A stretch of DNA of 12,870 nt from Chitinophagaceae bacterium (lineage in GTDB: Bacteria; Bacteroidota; Bacteroidia; Chitinophagales; Chitinophagaceae). The stretch lies in contig JADLEN010000034.1 in assembly GCA_020846105.1 (NCBI GenBank), forward strand, positions 1-12,870, read 5' to 3'. Shown here in pieces: positions 1-6,639 of this stretch (positions are counted from its first letter, which is position 1; each line of letters opens with the position of its first letter). The notes under the pieces are model-generated. The model saw nothing but the letters and a program-made list of their open reading frames with translations, searched no databases and was not told the origin of the DNA. Made by a program: the position numbers and the translations under genes.

Positions 1-1251
1 TTACTTTTTTTGCCACTTTTTGTAGGCATCCATACACAGGGCCAAGACATGAAGTATATGAAGCGTAGTGTCAATACCCTTGCCAGTAATGGCTTTGGTG
101 GTCGTGGCTATGTAGGCGATGGCAAGCAAAGAGCCGAGCGTTTTATTGCCCGCAACTACAAAGAAATAGGCTTGCAAAGTTTCGAACTAGCACCAGAATA
201 TGTACAAGAATACAGCTTCGATGTCAATACATTCCCAGCCAACGATTTGCTACAACTAGGCAAAAAACAACTCATACCCGGCAACCATTACCTGATAGAT
301 GCTGCCAGTAGTGCCTACAATAGTAAGGGCGAGCAAAAGCTAAAGAAAATAAACCTGCTCAGGGTCAAAGACAGTGTGGGCTGGCAAAAAATGCAATCAA
401 GTTTTATCCCGCAGCATATGTACCTGCTACAACATTTCGATACACTCATGCGCCGCACACAGCGCAGCGCTCGGCACATAGTACAAGGCTTGCCAGATGC
501 ATGTTTTGTAATACCCCAAACCCAAAAACTCACATGGACAGTAGCTACCGACACCGTGCCTGCTACCGTGTTTTATGTGGCCGACACTGCCATGCCCAAG
601 GCCAAAAAAGCCAACGTTTCTTGGAGCCAAAAACTTGTCAAATCGCAAAACAAAAATATCATTGGCTACCTACCTGGTACCCATTTTCCTGATAGCTTTA
701 TTGTTTTTACTGCTCACTATGATCATCTTGGCAAAATGGGCCGCAAAGCCATATTTCCTGGTGCCAACGACAATGCAAGCGGCACCGCTTTTATGCTAGC
801 ACTTGCCAAGTTTTTTGCTGCCAATCCGCCCAAATATTCTATTGCTTTTATTGCCTTTAGTGGCGAAGAAGCAGGCCTATTGGGCTCTCGGCACTATACG
901 CAGCATCCTGTGTTTCCGTTAGCCGCCATCAAGCAGCTTATCAATATAGACCTCATGGGCGATGCTACAGACGGCATCACTATGGTCAATGCCGTAGCCC
1001 AACCAGCTGTGTACAATAGTTTTGTGGCCATCAATACCGATATGCAATATCTGCCCAAAGTAAACAGTCGCGACAATGCCGCCAATAGCGATCATTACCC
1101 TTTTACACAGCAGGCTGTGCCCGCTATTTTTATCTACGCCATGGGCGGCCCGGGCTACTACCACGATGTGTACGACAAGCCTCAAGAAATCAGCTTTCGC
1201 AATATCGCCAAAGTGTTTAGTCTCATCACCGATTATATCGGCCAGTTGTAA
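1..1251 (+). CDS. M28 family zinc metallopeptidase, exported, 5' end outside the window
   Basis: This is an exported aminopeptidase-like hydrolase of the M28 (peptidase Q/PSMA-like) family, expected to act in the periplasm or outside the cell. The frame is open from base 1, and the first residues (LLFLPLFVGIHTQGQD) look like the end of a signal peptide, so the true start lies upstream; a TTG at position 10 is in frame but need not be the start. Numbering from that TTG, the co-catalytic zinc site is complete: H236 and D238 in TAHYDHLG, D254 in GANDNASG, the catalytic pair E286-E287 in FSGEEAGLLGS, D314 in NIDLMGD and H385 in YYHDVYDK. The N-terminal part (residues about 14-60, ending in the KEIGLQ helix) is typical of the family; residues 80-200 are less conserved. 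The sirtuin gene begins 21 bases after the stop and is probably co-transcribed. The family call is firm; the substrate cannot be told. Confidence 0.93.
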   Translation, partial: LLFLPLFVGIHTQGQDMKYMKRSVNTLASNGFGGRGYVGDGKQRAERFIARNYKEIGLQSFELAPEYVQEYSFDVNTFPANDLLQLGKKQLIPGNHYLIDAASSAYNSKGEQKLKKINLLRVKDSVGWQKMQSSFIPQHMYLLQHFDTLMRRTQRSARHIVQGLPDACFVIPQTQKLTWTVATDTVPATVFYVADTAMPKAKKANVSWSQKLVKSQNKNIIGYLPGTHFPDSFIVFTAHYDHLGKMGRKAIFPGANDNASGTAFMLALAKFFAANPPKYSIAFIAFSGEEAGLLGSRHYTQHPVFPLAAIKQLINIDLMGDATDGITMVNAVAQPAVYNSFVAINTDMQYLPKVNSRDNAANSDHYPFTQQAVPAIFIYAMGGPGYYHDVYDKPQEISFRNIAKVFSLITDYIGQL

Positions 1252-1272
1252 AAATCACTTACCCCATAGATA

Positions 1273-1974
1273 ATGAAAAAGCGCACCAAAATACTTGTAC
1301 TCACCGGTGCTGGCATCAGCGCCGAGAGTGGGCTTAAAACCTTTAGGGATGCCGATGGCCTTTGGGAAAATTATAAAATAGAAGACGTAGCCACACCAGA
1401 GGCTTGGCAGCGCCATCCCGAGTTAGTGCTGCGTTTCTACAACCAGCGCCGGCAAGACTGCTTGGCCGCACAGCCCAACGCTGCCCATCTGGGTCTTGCC
1501 AGTATGGAGCGCCATTTTGACATCCGTATCGTTACCCAAAACATAGACGACCTGCATGAGCGTGCAGGCTCTAGCCATGTAATGCATTTGCACGGCCAGC
1601 TTTCCAAAATGCGTAGCGAGCTTAATGATACCGAACTACTGCCCTATGTCCAAGATATACAATTGGGCGATAAAGCTTTGGATGGCGGTCAATATCGCCC
1701 CCACGTAGTGTGGTTTGGCGAGGCTGTACCTAATATAGAATTGTCCGAGGATTATGTGCACCATTGGGCCCAGGTTATCGTGCTCATCGGCTCATCCCTT
1801 AGCGTGTACCCAGCTGCGGGCCTGCTACAATATGCCCCCGCTCAGCTACCCAAATACCTGCTAGACCCGCACCTACCCAACATCGGGCAGCTACAAAACG
1901 TAACAGTCATCCAGCAGCCCGCAAGCACAGGCATAGTGCAGCTCATAGCACATTTGCACAAAAATTATTTGTAA
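1273..1974 (+). CDS. cobB: Sir2 family NAD-dependent protein deacylase (CobB/SIRT5-like)
   Basis: A 233-residue cytoplasmic sirtuin that should remove acyl groups from protein lysines using NAD+. The Rossmann-fold motif GAGISAESGLKTFRD spans residues 12-26, TQNIDDLH is at 88-95, the catalytic His is H107 in HLHG, and the GSSLSVYPA nucleotide-binding loop is at 173-181. Y56 and R59 (FYNQRR) match the YxxR pair that in class III sirtuins, such as E. coli CobB and SIRT5, recognises acidic acyl groups (succinyl, malonyl), so desuccinylase activity is a reasonable inference. The usual four zinc-binding cysteines between the catalytic His and RPHVVWFGE are missing; the only cysteine in the protein is C63. 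From memory, related Bacteroides sirtuins also lack them. The ATG at 1273 is the start right before the first conserved strand. The M28 peptidase gene ends 21 bases upstream. Confidence 0.93.
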   Translation: MKKRTKILVLTGAGISAESGLKTFRDADGLWENYKIEDVATPEAWQRHPELVLRFYNQRRQDCLAAQPNAAHLGLASMERHFDIRIVTQNIDDLHERAGSSHVMHLHGQLSKMRSELNDTELLPYVQDIQLGDKALDGGQYRPHVVWFGEAVPNIELSEDYVHHWAQVIVLIGSSLSVYPAAGLLQYAPAQLPKYLLDPHLPNIGQLQNVTVIQQPASTGIVQLIAHLHKNYL

Positions 1975-2005
1975 CGCATATCTATATTATAGCAGCATTT
2001 TTCTC

Positions 2006-2132
2006 TTGGGCGGTTGGGCTTCTTCCTCTTTCGTTAGGCTTTGGGTCTCCAGCCATCCGCTGCTATCTTTTGCCCCGAAAAAAGGGCAAAAGGATATCCA
2101 CTGCTGTCTGGCGCAGGTTTAGGCTTTGGTCT
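2006..2132. repeat. Structured intergenic repeat, copy A
   Basis: This non-coding block fills most of the gap between the sirtuin and the delta-60 gene. Two direct repeats are nested in it: TTAGGCTTTGGGTCT (2034-2048) recurs as TTAGGCTTTGGTCT (2119-2132), and ATCCGCTGCTATCT (2055-2068) recurs as ATCCACTGCTGTCT (2096-2109, 12 of 14 identical). Between the inner pair is a perfect 9-bp inverted repeat, CTTTTGCCC (2067-2075) and GGGCAAAAG (2084-2092), with an 8-base loop. No T-run follows, so it is not a standard terminator. The GGGCG and ATCCGCTGCTATC words resemble a multi-copy intergenic repeat I recall from Bacteroidota genomes; that identification is from memory. Confidence 0.55.
2067..2092. 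other. Perfect 9-bp hairpin inside intergenic repeat A
   Basis: CTTTTGCCC and GGGCAAAAG pair perfectly around the loop CGAAAAAA; with one bulge the stem extends to TATC/GATA. It is flanked on both sides by copies of the ATCCGCTGCTATCT direct repeat. Neither strand has a U-tract after the stem, which argues against a rho-independent terminator. Confidence 0.7.
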
Positions 2133-2220
2133 TACTATTGGGCTTGCCACCCGCAGGTAAATACCACAAATCGCCCTTTACCCAGCCCGAAAATCATTAT
2201 ATTGCATCCAAATATTCTTT

Positions 2221-3768
2221 ATGAAGCAGTCGCTACTTTTACTTGCTATTTTGCTTTGCCATAGTACATACGCCCAATTCCAAGACGGGCTAGACCCCAC
2301 TTTTGGATATTCAGGAATAACAAGAATTGCAAATACTACTCATTTAGATGACTACCGAATCTATGACGCCATTTTACAAACAGATAATAAAATTGTAACG
2401 CTCACAGGTCGAAAAATAATACGCCTAAATAGTAATGGTAGTATTGATTCTAGCTTTGGTTCAAATGGGTTCTTTGCCGATACCTTTAAATCGGCTGATG
2501 GTTCCATTTTAGACATAGAAATGGAGCTTAAAGGAATAAAATTACAGCCCGACGGAAAAATGGTTATTACTGCCAATATTTATAAAAGCATTCATACCGG
2601 AGACTATTCCATCTTACTTTTTCGAGTATTATACAATGGAAAGCTTGATAACACTTTTGGCACTAATGGCCTCGTTGCCCACAGCACATCCTACACATAC
2701 AGCCCCAATACATTAGCAATAAAAACTGATGGAAAAATAATTGTTTCAGGTAACGACTATCATACAGGTAATGCAATACTTATCCGCTATAGCAACACAG
2801 GTGTTGTAGACAGTACATTTGGTGCCAACGGGATTGTACAAAACATTGCAGGTACTATAGTCACCCAAAATGACATTGAAATACTATCCGATGGGCGAAT
2901 ATTACAAATGCTCAACCATTTCAAAGTAGCAAGATACTTGCCAGATGGTGCATTAGACACTAGCTTTAACCACACCGGTATTGCCGCTATTACGCCTATC
3001 GCATCCTCCGCATCTTATTACTCCAACACCCATGCCATGTGTCTTGCCCCCGACGGCAAAGTTTGGCTTGCAGGTATCACACCATACCCTGCTATGCCTT
3101 CGCCATTTACTATTGGTCGTATCAACACAGATGGCAGTCTAGACACTAGTTTCAACCATGTTGGCTATAAAGACTATACTTGGGATACTAGCAACCAGAA
3201 TGAATGCCAAGATATGCTGCTTTTGGCTGACGGTACCATAATATTGGGAGGAAATGTCACCAACAAATGGACCAAAAGAGAAAACTATGGACTACTTAAA
3301 ATATTGCCCAACGGTATAGTAGATAGTAGCTTTGGCGATAATGGCAAACTACTCACCCAAGTGTATGGCTCATCCATAATGCCAGACCAGCTCTACAAAT
3401 TATTACTACAACCAGACGATAAATTGTTGGCTTTTGGTGCATCTTCCGATTCTGTAATAAACGGTTATGCCACCACTGTACGCTATCTTGCCAATGGTAA
3501 AACTAGTATATCCTTGTACGCCAACAATAATAACGAGTCAATATTTACCTACCCCAATCCAGCCCAAAACACCCGATACATTTACAACCCTACTGCCCAG
3601 AAAGTAGACCAAATAAGCATCTACAACTTGCAAGGCATTCGCCTTCTACAAACTGATAAAATAAATACCAATAGTATTGATATTGGCCAGCTGCCCGCAG
3701 GACTTTACCTTGTTGCCATACATACAGCGCTCAAAAATTATTATCAAAAAATCGCAATACAACACTAA
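2221..3768 (+). CDS. Secreted delta-60 repeat (beta-propeller) protein with T9SS type A sorting domain
   Basis: A 515-residue exported protein. Residues 1-18 form a signal peptide (hydrophobic LLLLAILLCHSTYA, then Q). The body contains about seven delta-60 repeats, each with a 'DGKIxxxG ... R..NGxxDxSFGxxG' pattern: the LDxSFGxxG words are at residues 24-32, 75-83, 142-150, 196-204, 245-253, 307-315 and 367-375, with a degenerate last copy near 420. Such repeats are predicted to build a beta-propeller; the ligand is unknown. Residues about 443-515 are a T9SS C-terminal sorting domain: the YPNP entry motif, an ISIYNLQGI strand and LPAGLYLVAI, ending in a short basic strand. The protein is therefore expected to cross the outer membrane by the type IX system and be attached to the surface or released. 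The coding sequence is visibly richer in A and T than the sirtuin gene. No clear promoter element was seen upstream. Confidence 0.9.
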   Translation: MKQSLLLLAILLCHSTYAQFQDGLDPTFGYSGITRIANTTHLDDYRIYDAILQTDNKIVTLTGRKIIRLNSNGSIDSSFGSNGFFADTFKSADGSILDIEMELKGIKLQPDGKMVITANIYKSIHTGDYSILLFRVLYNGKLDNTFGTNGLVAHSTSYTYSPNTLAIKTDGKIIVSGNDYHTGNAILIRYSNTGVVDSTFGANGIVQNIAGTIVTQNDIEILSDGRILQMLNHFKVARYLPDGALDTSFNHTGIAAITPIASSASYYSNTHAMCLAPDGKVWLAGITPYPAMPSPFTIGRINTDGSLDTSFNHVGYKDYTWDTSNQNECQDMLLLADGTIILGGNVTNKWTKRENYGLLKILPNGIVDSSFGDNGKLLTQVYGSSIMPDQLYKLLLQPDDKLLAFGASSDSVINGYATTVRYLANGKTSISLYANNNNESIFTYPNPAQNTRYIYNPTAQKVDQISIYNLQGIRLLQTDKINTNSIDIGQLPAGLYLVAIHTALKNYYQKIAIQH

Positions 3769-3940
3769 TACATCACTTTCAGCATTTGGACTTGCATTAT
3801 TATTTAGTAAACTTATTTGAATAGGTTTCTTAACTATTTTGATAGGTGCAACTCATTTTCCAACAAAAGATCAACAAAAAAATAGTGCTGTTTTGGCTAC
3901 TATACTATTTATTTTGGCAGACTAGCAATATAACAGAGTA

Positions 3941-3963
3941 AAAGCAAATCGCTTTGTTTTTTC
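3941..3963 (+). terminator. Possible weak intrinsic terminator after the delta-60 gene
   Basis: AAAGC (3941-3945) pairs with GCTTT (3951-3955) around a 5-base loop and is followed by GTTTTTT. The stem is only 5 bp, and it lies 170 bases after the stop, so this is a weak call. It sits in the 256-base gap between two convergent genes. The rest of that gap is AT-rich, apart from two short stems (CTAAC 3972-3976 with GTTAG 3983-3987; GGAGC 3987-3991 with GCTCC 4000-4004) that have no U-tract. Confidence 0.3.
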
Positions 3964-4024
3964 AAATCTTACTAACGCCTTAGTTAGGAGCCTTGTCGCG
4001 CTCCCCCAAAATAATGGTAATGAT

Positions 4025-4891
4025 TTAATCGTTGCTGTTGTCTAGGCTTTCGTTGCGCTGTATGCGCCCTTGTAGTATAGATACGTTGAGGTCGTATCCA
4101 AGCATGATGATGCGGGTGTTGATAGACAGCCATCCAAAGAAGGCCATGAGCGAGCCGATGGAGCCGTAGACTTTACTATAATTTAGAAAGTGGCTGGCGG
4201 CGTAGAAAAAGATGGCTGAGGATAGCACGCAAATAATACTTGCAAAGACGGCCCCTGCCGATACAAAGCGAAAGCGATGGCTGAGCGATGGCCCGTAGAT
4301 GTAGATAAACGAGATGGCGCTGAAGATGATGAGATAGAGTACGAGTAGGCTAGCAGCTTTGACTAGGAGTAGGTTGCCAAAGATCATTAGGAGTATTTCA
4401 TTGAGGGTTTTGGACTGGATGATGATGGCTACGATGCTGGCTAGAACTACGCCTATGAGCATCACGGTAAGCTTGACGGCTGCCCAGCGGCGCTGTAAGG
4501 TGTTGCGCGATACGTAGACGGTAAGGTCGCGGTCCATGTAGCGCATAAGGCCCATCATACCTTCTGAGGAGAAGAAGAGGGTAAACAGCAGACTGATGGA
4601 GAGTAGGGAGCGCTGCTCTTTGTTTAGAAAGTCGGTGATTACGCTGCTTACTTGTTGGTAGGTTTCTTTGTTGGGTATCATGAGCTTGAGCGTGGCTAGG
4701 ATAGTGATGTGCACGTCGGTAAGCGGTAGATAGGGTATGAGGGTGAAGAGGAATAGCAGGGTTGGGGGTAGGGCTGTTAAAAAGTTGAAGGTGACGGCTG
4801 CACCACGGTCGCTGAGGTTGACGTTGTTCATGTTTTGAAGAAAGAACTTGCCTACCTTGTATAAGGATACGCCTTCGAAGCCGGGTAGCAC
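4025..4891 (-). CDS. YihY/virulence factor BrkB family inner-membrane protein
   Basis: A polytopic inner-membrane protein of the YihY/BrkB (UPF0761) family, whose biochemical role is not established. Counting from the GTG at 4891 it has 288 residues and about six hydrophobic segments (roughly 36-57, 97-113, 140-160, 163-200 possibly as two, 208-232, 245-265). The family signatures are visible: LPGFEGVSLY at the start, SDRGAAVTFNFLTALPP at 27-43, and YGSIGSLMAFFGWL followed by IIMLGYDLN at 242-269. The start is uncertain. The frame stays open upstream to a stop at 5018-5020 and encodes family-like residues (LLRWSQRIVLPGFEG), but it contains no in-frame ATG, GTG or TTG; the ATT at 4940-4942 would add 17 residues. 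The GTG has a GGAG 10 bases before it. The hairpin terminator at 4982-5012 separates this gene from the EGF lipoprotein gene. Confidence 0.88.
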   Translation of the reverse strand: MLPGFEGVSLYKVGKFFLQNMNNVNLSDRGAAVTFNFLTALPPTLLFLFTLIPYLPLTDVHITILATLKLMIPNKETYQQVSSVITDFLNKEQRSLLSISLLFTLFFSSEGMMGLMRYMDRDLTVYVSRNTLQRRWAAVKLTVMLIGVVLASIVAIIIQSKTLNEILLMIFGNLLLVKAASLLVLYLIIFSAISFIYIYGPSLSHRFRFVSAGAVFASIICVLSSAIFFYAASHFLNYSKVYGSIGSLMAFFGWLSINTRIIMLGYDLNVSILQGRIQRNESLDNSND

Positions 4892-4981
4892 TATGCGCTG
4901 GCTCCAACGTAGGAGCTTGCGAACTATGGATATGCGAAGAATAAAGTTTTTGATAAGGAAAGGATTGTTCTGTGCTAAAAC

Positions 4982-5012
4982 AAAAAGACTTACTTGGTGA
5001 GTACGTCTTTTT
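4982..5012 (-). terminator. Intrinsic terminator (bidirectional form) after the EGF lipoprotein gene
   Basis: AAAAAGAC (4982-4989) pairs perfectly with GTCTTTTT (5005-5012); after one mismatch, TACT (4991-4994) pairs with AGTA (5000-5003), leaving the loop TGGTG. Read on the minus strand it lies about 30 bases after the lipoprotein stop and ends in a U-tract. It is nearly symmetric, so it could also stop plus-strand transcription. Confidence 0.75.
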
Positions 5013-5041
5013 GGGTATTATTAAGAGACTAGCTCAAAAAA

Positions 5042-5599
5042 TTATTTGTGCAATGCTGCTGGCTGCCCGATAACGAAACCAAAGTCGTTGACATTTCCAG
5101 ACTCGAGGTAGGTGATCTTGTATCTGAGGGTGATAGCACCGTGCAAGCCGTAGTAAGTATCGTTTTGTAGAAAGCCTATACCTTCAATTTTTTTATTGTC
5201 TATTGTTTGCAACGGGATGGTGATGGTATCGTTTTTGACCGTTGCATTAACGCGGCCAAATGTGGCGTTGTTCATGTTGGTAATTTGCACATCGGCAGGT
5301 GTAGCGCCGGGTATCAAAGAGTTTTCGATAGCTATAAGGTAGTTGGTGCGTGGCGATATGGTGCCAGACTCATCTACACTCCAGTCGCCTACATATTTGT
5401 TGCGGGTAATGACCTCACACATAGTGCCTTCGAAGCCGGGAGCGCATTCGCATCCGCCAGTTTCTTCATTACATGTACTTGCGTTTTGGCAAGCAACAGT
5501 TTTGCATTTGTCTCTTTTGCAAGAGCTCAAAGACACTGTAGAAAGTATAGACACTGCACCTAAAGCAGACAATAATATAAGTTTAACACTCTTTTTCAT
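5042..5599 (-). CDS. Outer-membrane or periplasmic lipoprotein with one EGF-like domain
   Basis: A 185-residue lipoprotein of unknown role. Residues 1-26 are a lipoprotein signal peptide ending in the lipobox LSSC, with C27 as the lipidated cysteine. Immediately after it comes a complete EGF-like module with six cysteines, C32, C37, C43, C50, C52 and C61 (spacing 4-5-6-1-8), including the typical CAPGFEGTMC ending. The remaining 115 residues start with YVGDWSVDESGT and look like a small beta-rich, lipocalin-like domain, as is common in Bacteroidota lipoproteins of this layout; this second call is from pattern only. The position after the lipid anchor does not settle whether it faces the periplasm or the cell surface. 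It has its own promoter-like sequence (5625-5655) and a terminator just after the stop, so it is probably transcribed alone, although the amidase upstream is on the same strand. Confidence 0.85.
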   Translation of the reverse strand: MKKSVKLILLSALGAVSILSTVSLSSCKRDKCKTVACQNASTCNEETGGCECAPGFEGTMCEVITRNKYVGDWSVDESGTISPRTNYLIAIENSLIPGATPADVQITNMNNATFGRVNATVKNDTITIPLQTIDNKKIEGIGFLQNDTYYGLHGAITLRYKITYLESGNVNDFGFVIGQPAALHK

Positions 5600-5624
5600 T
5601 TAGTACAAATATGTTTACAAGGCT

Positions 5625-5655
5625 TAAAAGTAGAAAAATCTAGTTGAAATGCAAA
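5625..5655 (-). promoter_or_regulatory. Bacteroidota-type promoter for the EGF lipoprotein gene
   Basis: On the minus strand TTTG (5655-5652) is followed after 19 bases by TACTTTTA (5632-5625), which matches the Bacteroidota -33 TTTG / -7 TAnnTTTG pattern except for the final base. The -7 box ends 25 bases before the ATG, a spacing similar to other promoters in this window. Confidence 0.5.
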
Positions 5656-5673
5656 CTATTGTTTGAAAATCTT

Positions 5674-5691
5674 CTAAAAAATATTTTTTAG
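5674..5691. repeat. 18-bp perfect AT palindrome overlapping the amidase stop codon
   Basis: CTAAAAAATATTTTTTAG is a perfect 18-bp palindrome that includes the amidase TAA (5688-5690). It can form a hairpin of A-U pairs, or may be an AT-rich protein-binding or transcript-end signal. A-U only stems are weak terminators, so the function is open. Confidence 0.6.
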
Positions 5692-6542
5692 TTGGTCTTT
5701 TCCACCTCTCTTTTGAAGTTGCGGATAGCCTTGAAGATAGCGTATGCTACCTCGTTTTGGCCTTTTTCACTGTTCAGGTATTGCTCTTCATCCTCGTTAT
5801 TGATAAAACCAATTTCGATAAGCACTCCGGGCATTACGCAGCCTGCAAGCACCTCTAAACCTTTTTGTTTTACACCAAGATCTTTACGGCCTTGCGCAGC
5901 AAATTCGTCTTGAACCTTTTGTGCAAGGGTCACGCTTTTTTTCAAAAACATCTGAGAGTACTGAGCTACAATTATTGCTGTTTGTGGGTCGTTGATATTA
6001 AGCATCCCGGGCTCTTCGGTTACGTTTTCGCCAAACTCACTAATGGCATTTTCTTTTTGCCCATTGCGGTGTAGCCCTAATACGTATGTTTCGCAGCCAT
6101 TAGCCTTGGTTTCGCGGTGGTGTATGGTTTTATACACAGGTATTGTTCTCCTTTTTTTACCTTTGCCCACAGTGCGGCTTCCAACTTTTATTTTTTCGTA
6201 AGAGCCAGGGCTAGCGTTTATGTGAATAGACAAAAATAAGTCGGCAGCTGCTTGGTTGGCTATTTCGTGCCTATCGGCAAGTGGTATAAAAACATCTGTA
6301 GTGCGTGTGAATACTGGCTTTACAGTGCGGAGGCTATCATTAAGATACCGGCCTACTTTGAGGGTTACGGCTAGGGCAATATCTTTTTCGTTGAGCATGC
6401 CAGAGCCACCACGAGCACCAGCATCTGTGCCACCATGCCCAGCATCTAGTACTACTTTTTCTATTTTTTTTATTTGCCCTTGAGCGCTTTGGTAGCCGCA
6501 AAGGCTAGCGCCGAGTAGCAAACAGCTTATAATATGCTTCAT
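5688..6542 (-). CDS. N-acetylmuramoyl-L-alanine amidase (Amidase_3, AmiC-like)
   Basis: A 284-residue zinc amidase predicted to cleave the bond between N-acetylmuramic acid and L-alanine of the peptide stem in peptidoglycan, in the periplasm. Residues 1-22 are a signal peptide (hydrophobic ISCLLLGASLCG, then SAQGQ). The Amidase_3 domain fills the rest: zinc ligands H36 (DAGHGGTD), E52 (LNEKD) and H107 (LSIHINA), and the catalytic E243 in VLIEIGFINNEDE. Between SIHINA and the ETYVLGLHRN segment there is a strongly basic stretch (residues about 117-146, with KGKKRR at 128-132) that may be an exposed loop. There is no LysM, SPOR or AMIN domain, so any localisation would need partners. It is divergent from lptD across about 100 bases, an arrangement of two envelope genes that I recall from other Bacteroidota. 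Confidence 0.93.
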   Translation of the reverse strand: MKHIISCLLLGASLCGYQSAQGQIKKIEKVVLDAGHGGTDAGARGGSGMLNEKDIALAVTLKVGRYLNDSLRTVKPVFTRTTDVFIPLADRHEIANQAAADLFLSIHINASPGSYEKIKVGSRTVGKGKKRRTIPVYKTIHHRETKANGCETYVLGLHRNGQKENAISEFGENVTEEPGMLNINDPQTAIIVAQYSQMFLKKSVTLAQKVQDEFAAQGRKDLGVKQKGLEVLAGCVMPGVLIEIGFINNEDEEQYLNSEKGQNEVAYAIFKAIRNFKREVEKTN

Positions 6543-6569
6543 TCTTTATAAAATCTTTATCGTTTATGC

Positions 6570-6604
6570 TTTGAGTGCTTATCTATATTTAATAGTTACT
6601 TTTG
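6570..6604 (+). promoter_or_regulatory. Promoter of lptD
   Basis: TACTTTTG (6597-6604) matches the Bacteroidota -7 consensus TAnnTTTG exactly, and TTTG (6570-6573) lies 27 bases upstream, start to start, as a possible -33 element (spacer of 23 bases, longer than usual). It overlaps the in-frame TTG at 6571 and so argues that translation of lptD begins downstream, at 6619 or 6640. Confidence 0.5.
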
Positions 6605-6639
6605 CCTCCATTAAAAATATGCATCCACCTAGTAATTTA

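Noticed and set aside
2067..2092. Rho-independent terminator for the sirtuin gene
   Set aside because: The stem is good but no T-run follows on either strand, and it is embedded in the repeat structure.
2070..2264. Short plus-strand open frame across the intergenic repeat
   Set aside because: It runs through the hairpin and direct repeats and overlaps the start of the delta-60 gene; the translation has no recognisable pattern.
3769..4024. Possible small RNA or tRNA in the convergent gap
   Set aside because: Only 5-bp stems are present, with no cloverleaf or conserved tRNA elements.
4398..4907. 169-codon minus-strand frame overlapping the BrkB-like gene
   Set aside because: It is a frame-shifted shadow of the membrane protein, rich in Arg, His and Pro, with no start context.
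6571..6639. Upstream TTG start for lptD
   Set aside because: It lies within the promoter elements and would place about 23 extra residues before a good signal peptide.
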